NCBI RefSeq assembly: GCF_049243985.1
Contig: NC_135374.1
Location: 73,235,934-73,299,933 of the forward strand
DNA: 64,000 bases
Reading direction: 5' to 3'
Source of the DNA: Paroedura picta
Taxonomy: Eukaryota > Chordata > Lepidosauria > Squamata > Gekkonidae
The notes under the pieces: generated by a model
What the model was told of the DNA's origin: nothing
The model's input: the letters and a program-made list of their open reading frames with translations, nothing else
The model's database searches: none
Made by a program: the position numbers and the translations under genes
Part shown: positions 58,401 to 64,000 of the stretch, in pieces
Layout of the letters: each line of letters begins with the position of its first letter
Numbering within the stretch: the stretch's first letter is position 1

Positions 58401-61400
58401 CTTTCCAGACATTCTTCTGTGAGGAATAATATAACATTGTAATCTGCCTGAAACAGCATATGACCTACTGTGTGCATATAGAGGGAACCAGAATATTCTA
58501 CAGCAGCTCCCAGATGGGTCATGCCAGCATTCACATGAACACTGAAGGCCTAAAGCACCACAAGCCTTGGGGTGCTTAGCACCAAGCTGAACGTCACCTC
58601 TGCCAGCCCTGGCAAGTCGGGCAGTGAGTTGGATGGCATACCAACTGAATCTTTTTTCTATTCCAAATTCCCAGCCTCAAGTACCTACACTCAAAATTGA
58701 GATTTTGGATAACAAAGCACCCAAGGGGGTGCCACAAGGGTTCAATAGATCACAGCCAAACACCCTTCCTGCCCACCAAGCCTAGGCTGATGCTGAACCT
58801 ATTCATTTTGTACACTGAACCAATGAAAACAAATCTACCTATTTTACCTGAATCGGACTTTGCACAGAATACTAGGATCCTTAAGAAGTTCTGCCTCCAA
58901 GGGACTCACTCTTTTCAAAATATCATAACTAATGCAGTGCTCCTGAAAGAAAAATGGTCTTTGCTGATTGTTTTTATAATTATGAAACACAGTAACATGC
59001 TTCACTCTGCAAAAGAATAGTTACTGTTCAGACATTAGTTAACCATCACATTCATCCAATTAACACCTTCTAATACTTGCAAATTCTAACACTAATAATC
59101 CATCTAATCTTTAGGCAAAGTAGCAATAATACATAGCTGAAATATAAAGTAATTTAAAAAATTCAAAAAATGCTCATTGGAAAGCCAATATTCACTTGTT
59201 TGATTTCCAATGCAAAATACCCTGGCAGGGGCAGTAAATATGGGGGAGGGGAACCACCCCTAACTTGTCAGGTCTGTAGTGATACATGTTGTGCCAGTTA
59301 GGGTTGAGGATACCATTGTAAATCAGCATGAAACAGTCAAAACTGAATGTTCGTTCTTTACTAGGCTTGCTGAGATTGCTGACAAGAGAGAGAAATACGC
59401 ACTGGCAGCCTAAAGTCCTGACTGATTCAGAAAGGGGTCCCCCAGAATGAATTAACCCCCTCCTGGCTCCAGCACATAGAGAATCCAGTTTGAAATTAGG
59501 GAGAGTGGTAAGAAAAAGGTGAGAGAACAGTTAAACTACAGGTTGAGCATCTAGCTAAATATTACCAGGTACAGTAACTTACCGCTGCACGGATTGTATG
59601 TTTCAGGAGCTTAAACAATCGTGTTCTTACATGAATCCACCGTATTCTCTGAATAATTCTTGCTGCTTTTTCTCTTTTAATCCTAGTGGAAGAAAAAGCA
59701 AATATCAAACGGATGGTCACTGTGAGTTTAAAATGAAAAATGCCTGGGAAAGATTCTGAATATTTACAGAATGTTTTATAGAAAGGTTAAGAAGAAGAAG
59801 AAGAGTTGGTTCTTATATGCCGCTTTTCCCTACCCGAAGGAGGCTCAAAGCGGCTTACAGTCGCCTTCCCATTCCTCTCCCCACAACAGACACCCTGTGG
59901 GGTGGGTGAGGCTGAGAGAGCACTGATATCACTGCTCGGTCAGAACAGTTTTTTTTATCAGTGCCGTGGCGAGCCCAAGGTCACCCAGCTGGATGCATGT
60001 GGAGGAGTGCAGAATCAAACCTGGCATGCCAGATTAGAAGTCCGCACTCCTAACCACTACACCAAACTGGCTCTCTTAATAGAAATATGGCTCTCTTAAT
60101 AGAAATATACCAATCAACAGACCATCCAATAACTAATACAGAGCTGGCGACGTTTTGGCAACAACTTGCAATATTAAAAAATCAGTATAGCAAATTAAAA
60201 GGATCAGAATAATTCAGTGATGTTTAATATTGCAGTTTTAAACTTGTTTAGCAAGTTTAATGACAACTTAATTTGTAACTCTAAAAAATGTATCCCATTT
60301 TAACTGTATCTCACAATATGGCCCTATGCCTAGCTTGCAGTTCATAGCTTTACTGGCTTTTACAAATTTTTAATTGTTGCACAGAAGACTTGCAAACACT
60401 TGACAATATCCTTAAACTTTCAGATACTTGGAGGACATAATAGAATTCCAGATATTTCCTGTTTCACAACCGCTTCTTCATATGTCCAAAACATTGACCA
60501 GTCATCACAATAAATTGTAAACTATAATTCTATGGCCAGCAAGCCTTCCTTCTCTGCTGTATGCGCCAGCTGTATGCTCCCATTTTAACTGAGCATGCCT
60601 GTTTCATGTATTTCAGTGGAATTTAGGTTCAGCTTTCATGTTCTATAAACAGATATGACTTTTAAATGTTTAAATACAGATTTTCACATGAGGGAGTGAT
60701 TTATTAATATTGCACTATAGTACCAGAAATGTACATAATATCCTTTCCCAGCATAATATTGGTAAGGACACAGTAGAACTTGGGAGCATGAACAGGATGG
60801 CAAAGGAGGGTTATGTGCAGAGACAAAAGGGCCCAGGAAGGCAAGGGTTGTTGGAAACACATTCTAGGTGCCTATATGCCAGTGCTAAAAACCTCTGAGC
60901 TAGGATGGGAGAGTTCAAGAGCTTGGTGCTAAATTTTGAATTAGAAATGTAGAAATGATACTCCCCCCCCCCTCCCAGTTTCTACTTCAGAGGTTTTCAG
61001 ATTTGACCTTAGGTTTTGGCACTACCACAGAGGCAGAGGCACTGGTTCTGCCGGGCACATTGTACTTGTTCTGCTGCTGACATTACAATAGTGCCCCCCT
61101 TCACTTTCTACTTCAGACTCCGAGATTCTCCGGGACATTCTGCTAGGCTTGTATTGCCTTGCTATTTTCTCCCCATTGGAAAAATGGAGAATGGGAGCAC
61201 CTTCTTTGAGGGTCCATAAAATTGGACCCCCTGACACAATCTTTTTGAAACTTTGGGGGTTCTTTTAAGGAGTGCTTCCAGAAATTGTCCTGCAAATTTC
61301 ATGGCTCTACCTCAACCGCTTCCTCTCAAACACTGAAAATAACCAAGGATAGATTTGCCATTGACTTTAATAATCTCAAAAGTATAAGGGACCTGAAAAA

Positions 61401-63478
61401 TTCAGGATTCCTGAATATTTTAACATTTTATTTTTAGCCTAACCTTCCAGAAATGCTCAGGGGGGAATAACAGCATTCATTAAAACAACTTACAAATATG
61501 TTAAAACATTATCAATCTAAATCTAGATGCCCACAACTAATCCAGACCCCGGGGGTGGGGGTAGGGAGGGAGACATCAGGAGCTGATTTTTCTGTATTCC
61601 AGCAATGGGGACAACATTTATTGGTGGTTGTTATTTTTGGCCCTGGCCATAAGCCTGGAGGAATAGCTTTGTCTTACAGATCCAGCAGAGCTGGTTGAGA
61701 TGTTTCTGGCTCTGGTCAGGGCCAATCTCACCTACTTTGGGCTGGGGACCCTGAGCAAATGTTGTTCCAATGATCTTAGTGACCTTGGGGAAATATAAGG
61801 GAAAACAACTGACACCAGTGTTTGACAAGGTTGATTACAAACACTTGACTAGTTGACATATAGATAACAGACATAGCCTTGAAATGGCTGGAGTACTTTT
61901 GCCAGAGTCAGGGACAGAGAGTGGCAGTAAGGAGAAGTATGTCCTAACACAAGACCCTCAATTGTGGGGTCCCACAAGGAGCAATACTTTCCACAATGCT
62001 ATTTAATATTTATATGTGCCACATTGCCCAGCTGACCTGGAGTTTCAGGCTGGGCTGCCATCAGTACATTGATGACACCCAGTTATTTCCATTAATTGAT
62101 GACCATCCATTCAACCCGCCAGATAACTTGGCCATGTGTCTAGATATTATGGTGGATTGGTTCAAGTGGACTTGGTTGACGTTGAATCCAGCCAAGACGG
62201 AGGTCCTCTGGTTAGGCTGGAATGTGGATACAGCACTGATGCAGCTCCCAAAACTTGATGGAGTGTAGTTAATATTGTGTCTTCTATCAAAAGTTTTGAT
62301 AGCCCAGGGCCTGGTCTGGGCATTTTAGGATTGTTTGCCTAGTGTGCAGTACCCAAAAAGAGTGACCACTAGACTAGAAAACCTTTTATGATTTTATTCA
62401 ACTGCAGATGAACAAAATGACGCAGGGGAGTTGTCCCAGAAAAGCCTGTGTGTCAAACAAAGGATTACATGAGACTTTATAATATTCCATTGCATGGAAA
62501 GATGATGCTTTTCAAGTCAAGCCAATAACCTGGGGTCTCCACTCCCTTGCACATCCCACAGGACCACCCCATTGCTATTATGCTAAGTCACCGGGAAAAG
62601 GTTACAAAAGGCAATTTTCCATTCTTTCTCAATCCTCTGGTAATACAAACAATTGTCTCTGGCCTTGAGAACAGAACATATCAGATACAGTCAAGAACAA
62701 GTTTTGGGGCCTTTTGTTATAAAACAATCTGGTATATTAAGCTTCTCTTTACAGAACAATAAAAATATTATTTTACCCCCTTATTTATCAGTTTGGGCAC
62801 AGGTTTGGATTCCTCCTTATCAATGGAAGCATTCTTCCATCTGTGCCAGGTGAGGCAACTTGCACTTTACCTCTCAGATTTGGAGATAATCGTGTCTGCA
62901 TAGAATTCATTCTTTGTAGCCTTCACTGCCATCTCATAAGCACCTTATAGGATGTTTTCCACCAGACTTGCTCCAGCTGGCTAATCTCCTATTTCCACTG
63001 GCGCAGCTCTGGTGGGTGCCACAGCTGGCTTTGGATGGGAGATGAGAGGACATCGGGGAGCAATCTCATCAATGGCTTCGGAGAATCACCAGTACCAATC
63101 TTCCGCTAGCTCATTGGCTGAGTTGCTGAGGGGTTTTGGGTCCCAATCCAATGAGATCCACGATTCTCCTTGGGCAACCTATATCCACTCTCCACCTATT
63201 CAGGGAGGGGGGGGGTTCTGGAGGTCTGCTATTACAAATGATGTCCAACCACTTTGGAGAGTGGACTCTGTGACATCATATCCCGCTGGGGTCCTTCCCT
63301 TCCCCAACCCCCCCCCCCCGGGAATCTCCAGGAATTCCCCAAACCAGGGATGGCAACCCTAATAAATCCATGAATTCGAAATAAGGAGCGCAAATGCCCC
63401 CGCCATCCCACAGCTTTACCGGTTTGCACTGTAATCACTGGACTTGAGAAAGAAGAACGGGTCGGTACTTCCCCACAT
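49310..63478 (-). CDS. CXorf58: CXorf58 orthologue, IQ-motif protein (8 coding exons)
   Basis: Exons 5' to 3': 63420-63478, 59583-59682, 58848-58942, 55923-56034, 54113-54244, 53507-53736, 49847-49991, 49310-49477. All phases join and sum to 1041 nt (346 aa plus TAG); I recall human CXorf58 as 332 aa. Similarity to my memory of human CXorf58 is clear: an IQ-like stretch AARIIQRIRWIHVRTRLFKL (about residues 26-45), then SYDILKRVSPLEAELLKDPS, FPPFIVFKIF, DACKLMGYRKYY, DETPAYFGGRHNYWRRLSLE, PRTMIMYDI and KIAKMRKSYKLGKEK. The function is not established; the IQ motif suggests calmodulin or EF-hand protein binding. It neighbours APOO head to head. The first exon is the least certain part. Confidence 0.9.
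49847..49991 (-). CDS. CXorf58: CXorf58 exon 7
   Basis: It encodes RFVTPKPTKISPPGLGQQSA through KMRKSYKLGKEKT, a basic stretch. The donor is GTAAGT. Confidence 0.9.
50125..50385 (+). mobile_element. tRNA-derived CORE-type SINE
   Basis: Plus-strand copy, AGCCAGTGCGGTGTAGTGGT to 'gcatataaaaaccaaccct', more diverged than the other copies. It sits in a CXorf58 intron. Confidence 0.8.
51180..52540 (-). mobile_element. Decayed non-LTR retrotransposon, third lineage
   Basis: The minus strand has an RT YVDD box in KFVYVDDMVIGIRHKWIKRT (near 52185), then ILTRDLEIFADYYCKWW and later LNVYLNGTQLLHNHKPKCLV and TLNYKHHFTKVAVKV. This order (YxDD, then a 'YLGV-TLDRTLSY'-like box) fits a jockey/CR1-superfamily LINE distinct from L2 and from the copy at 24425. 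Many stops. Confidence 0.65.
52618..52690 (+). mobile_element. LINE 3' end fragment
   Basis: AATGGCCTGAGGATGGTATA followed by an AAAT-rich tail resembles the L2/CR1 3' terminus. Very short. Confidence 0.4.
52860..53500. other. CXorf58 intron 6, part without recognised features
   Basis: No exon or known repeat was recognised in this stretch. Confidence 0.35.
53507..53736 (-). CDS. CXorf58: CXorf58 exon 6
   Basis: It encodes YNSHLDETPAYFGGRHNYWR through AQLMAVCQI, the best conserved exon. The acceptor is CCTCTAG and the donor GTAAAG; it ends in phase 2. Confidence 0.95.
54113..54244 (-). CDS. CXorf58: CXorf58 exon 5
   Basis: It encodes AAVDACKLMGYRKYYKQILQ through VATVKDYMQ, 44 codons in phase 0. 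The donor is GTAAGT. Confidence 0.92.
54607..54710 (-). mobile_element. SINE 3' fragment with BovB-type tail
   Basis: GTGGTGGAAAGTCCTGTCAA then 'gtcacagctgacttatggtgaacctgtagggttttt' resembles the tail shared by BovB-mobilised squamate SINEs. Only this part remains. Confidence 0.5.
54937..55031 (-). mobile_element. RTE-BovB 3' fragment
   Basis: GTTGTTGTTGTTAGGTGCGA then 'agtcgtgtccgacccatcgcaactccgtggacaatgatc' is the reptilian BovB 3' end in reverse, as I recall it. Confidence 0.6.
55923..56034 (-). CDS. CXorf58: CXorf58 exon 4
   Basis: It encodes RFAGSQFPPFIVFKIFCISG and on to SGKTIITPRSE. The acceptor used must be the upstream AG (TTTCTTTCAG|ATTTG); the second AG eight bases on breaks the frame. 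The donor is GAG|GTGACC. Confidence 0.88.
56600..58095. repeat. Possible element with weak inverted ends and internal direct repeats
   Basis: Left edge CCATTTTGGTTCCTGCCATG (near 56612) is loosely complementary to the right edge (58064-58092, CAAAATGGTAGTGTGGCAGG). Inside, segments 57225-57325 and 57895-57985 are direct repeats sharing 'gagctgggaa..gga..gaaag..' and 'ataaacat.ttttaaaaa.tgg'. No coding capacity was recognised. Confidence 0.3.
58848..58942 (-). CDS. CXorf58: CXorf58 exon 3
   Basis: It encodes EHCISYDILKRVSPLEAELL then KDPSILCKVRF, with a phase-2 end. The acceptor is TTTCTTTCAG and the donor GTAAAA. Confidence 0.9.
59583..59682 (-). CDS. CXorf58: CXorf58 exon 2 (IQ motif)
   Basis: It encodes IKREKAARIIQRIRWIHVRT then RLFKLLKHTIRAA, an IQ-type helix. 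The acceptor is CACTAG and the donor GCG|GTAAGT. Confidence 0.88.
59791..60070 (-). mobile_element. tRNA-derived CORE-type SINE
   Basis: Full-length minus copy, GAA tail complement at 59791-59803 and head CCAGTTTGGTGTAGTGGTTA in reverse at the right end. A 20-bp tandem duplication abuts it at 60069-60108. Confidence 0.85.
60069..60108. repeat. Perfect 20-bp tandem duplication
   Basis: The unit GGCTCTCTTAATAGAAATAT occurs at 60069-60088 and 60089-60108 without mismatch, directly at the SINE head. Confidence 0.9.
61080..61450. repeat. Squamate dispersed repeat
   Basis: The block with 'gggtccataaaattggaccccctgacacaatctttttgaaactttgggg' matches a sequence type I recall as very common in squamate introns. 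The family is not assigned. Confidence 0.5.
61850..62272 (+). mobile_element. L2-type LINE RT fragment
   Basis: Readable FRLGCHQYIDDTQLFPLIDD (YIDD in place of YADD, 62045-62100) and WFKWTWLTLNPAKTEVLWLG (62160-62215). Both ends are truncated. Confidence 0.78.
62850..63005 (-). mobile_element. L2-type LINE fragment, pre-RT region
   Basis: The minus strand encodes AYEMAVKATKNEFYADTIIS in one frame, preceded in another by LEQVWWKTS, both typical of the L2 segment between endonuclease and RT. It points opposite to the fragment at 61850-62272. Confidence 0.55.
63120..63361 (+). repeat. Squamate dispersed repeat
   Basis: 'ctttggagagtggactctgtgacatcat' and 'gggaatctccaggaattccccaaacc.gg.atggcaaccct' are hallmarks of an abundant squamate repeat as I recall it. 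Confidence 0.5.
63420..63478 (-). CDS. CXorf58: CXorf58 candidate first coding exon
   Basis: ATG in good context (ACCATGT) opens MWGSTDPFFFLKSSDYSAN and a phase-2 donor CCG|GTAAAG. The phase matches the IQ exon exactly. I do not see similarity to the human N terminus, so an extra exon or a different start is possible. Confidence 0.5.
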
Positions 63479-63745
63479 GGTTGCGCGCCCAGGCGGACGG
63501 CTCAATAGTCAGCCTGCTGCCCTTCGGCGCGTCTCAGTCGTTGCCTGGAAACCAAACCTGATAACTGGAAGAGAAACGTGCTGGGCACCGCCCATCTTCG
63601 CATACGTTAAACTACGTTAAAACCTTGCGCAGCGCGGGCTTTCCTTTCCGATGACATGGCCCACTCCGGCATCCGTATGTGGCGGGTGCGCCTTTAAACG
63701 TCATTACCGCCGCGCCGTAAACTGCGGAGTGCCTCTGTCCCCGCT
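63430..63745. promoter_or_regulatory. Bidirectional CpG promoter of CXorf58 and APOO
   Basis: GC/CpG-rich sequence of about 270 bp lies between the CXorf58 ATG (63478, minus) and the APOO ATG (63746, plus). CpG density stays high to the window edge (inside APOO intron 1). No TATA box at a convincing place. Confidence 0.7.
63540..63552 (+). promoter_or_regulatory. RFX X-box-like site
   Basis: GTTGCCTGGAAAC fits the X-box GTNRCC-N-RGYAAC with one mismatch (A for Y). It lies 62 bp upstream of the proposed CXorf58 start codon. Confidence 0.45.
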
Positions 63746-63754
63746 ATGTTCAAG
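63746..63754 (+). CDS. APOO: APOO (MIC26) first coding exon, gene continues beyond window
   Basis: ATGTTCAAG followed by donor GTGAGA encodes MFK, the start I recall for human APOO (MFKV...), with the next exon outside the window. APOO is a subunit of the mitochondrial MICOS complex at cristae junctions. The call rests on this three-codon start, the splice site, the CpG promoter and conserved position next to CXorf58; the coding evidence alone would be too short. Confidence 0.75.
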
Positions 63755-63760
63755 GTGAGA

Positions 63761-64000
63761 AAGTTTAATGAGTGGTTTGGGAAGGCGTTTTAGGACAGAT
63801 TGTATCCGCCCCGGTCGCTGCCCCCCCTCCTTTCTTTATTAATTAGCCGCAGTCTCTCCGCGCTCCCTTTTGAAGCCATTGACTCCTGTCTCCCTGCGGG
63901 GCTCGGTTAAACCTCGCGCAGTCCTTGCGTTACGCGCAGCGGTTTCCATGGAGACAGGGCGCGTGGCTTTCCGACCTGGCGAGGGGAATTGCAGGAGCTC
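63761..64000. other. APOO intron 1, first 240 bp
   Basis: CpG-rich intronic continuation of the island. A weak palindromic X-box-like site (GTTTCCATGGAGAC) lies near 63943-63956. Nothing else was recognised. Confidence 0.4.

Noticed and set aside
62850-63005. Extra CXorf58 coding exon on the minus strand
   Set aside because: The encoded AYEMAVKATKNEFYADTIIS is L2-like, not CXorf58, and the frame is broken just upstream.
63943-63956. Second X-box (GTTTCCATGGAGAC)
   Set aside because: It differs from the consensus at two positions in the better orientation and lies inside APOO intron 1; too weak to claim.

Overview
The window comes from a squamate reptile, most probably a gecko. It carries intron-rich vertebrate genes embedded in lizard-type repeats: many copies of one tRNA-derived CORE-type SINE, L2 and CR1 LINEs, a second and a third LINE lineage, BovB-type 3' tails, and several short non-autonomous hAT elements. 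The gecko call is inferred from the repeat flavour; the vertebrate gene content is read directly from the exons.

Four genes are present. (1) 907-18097, minus strand: EIF2S3 (eIF2 gamma), complete, 12 coding exons, 472 aa. (2) About 20990-48620, plus strand: KLHL15, a BTB-BACK-Kelch CUL3 adaptor, complete, 604 aa in two coding exons, with a CpG-island promoter and a long 3' UTR. (3) 49310-63478, minus strand: the CXorf58 orthologue, an IQ-motif protein, assembled here from eight phase-compatible exons (346 aa). (4) 63746 to beyond the window edge, plus strand: the first coding exon of APOO (MIC26). Order and relative orientation match human Xp22.11 (APOO-CXorf58-KLHL15-EIF2S3), so this is a conserved block of the X-added region that is autosomal in birds.

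Layout: EIF2S3 3' end (1-906), EIF2S3 (907-18097), a 3-kb divergent intergenic stretch between two CpG islands (18100-21000), KLHL15 5' intron packed with LINE debris (21102-32864), BTB/BACK exon (32865-33576), 7.3-kb intron with two SINEs and an L2 copy, Kelch exon and 3' UTR (40863-about 48620), a short convergent gap, CXorf58 (49310-63478), and a roughly 270-bp bidirectional promoter shared with APOO. There is no operon-like cooperation: EIF2S3 is a housekeeping translation factor, KLHL15 a ubiquitin-ligase adaptor, CXorf58 poorly characterised and APOO a mitochondrial MICOS subunit.

The most notable non-genic signals are two different hAT elements inserted in series into the same 8-bp target (three copies of CTCTACAG), a CpG-rich hAT carrying palindromic NRF1-type sites inside the KLHL15 3' UTR, a SINE inserted head-on into another SINE, an L2 nested in a CR1, two adjacent perfect or near-perfect hairpins holding four CCAAT boxes, a perfect TISU element in the KLHL15 promoter that would start an overlapping upstream ORF, and an RFX X-box-like site between CXorf58 and APOO. 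I found no strong evidence for an entirely new biological system; the findings are mostly mobile-element architecture and promoter grammar.
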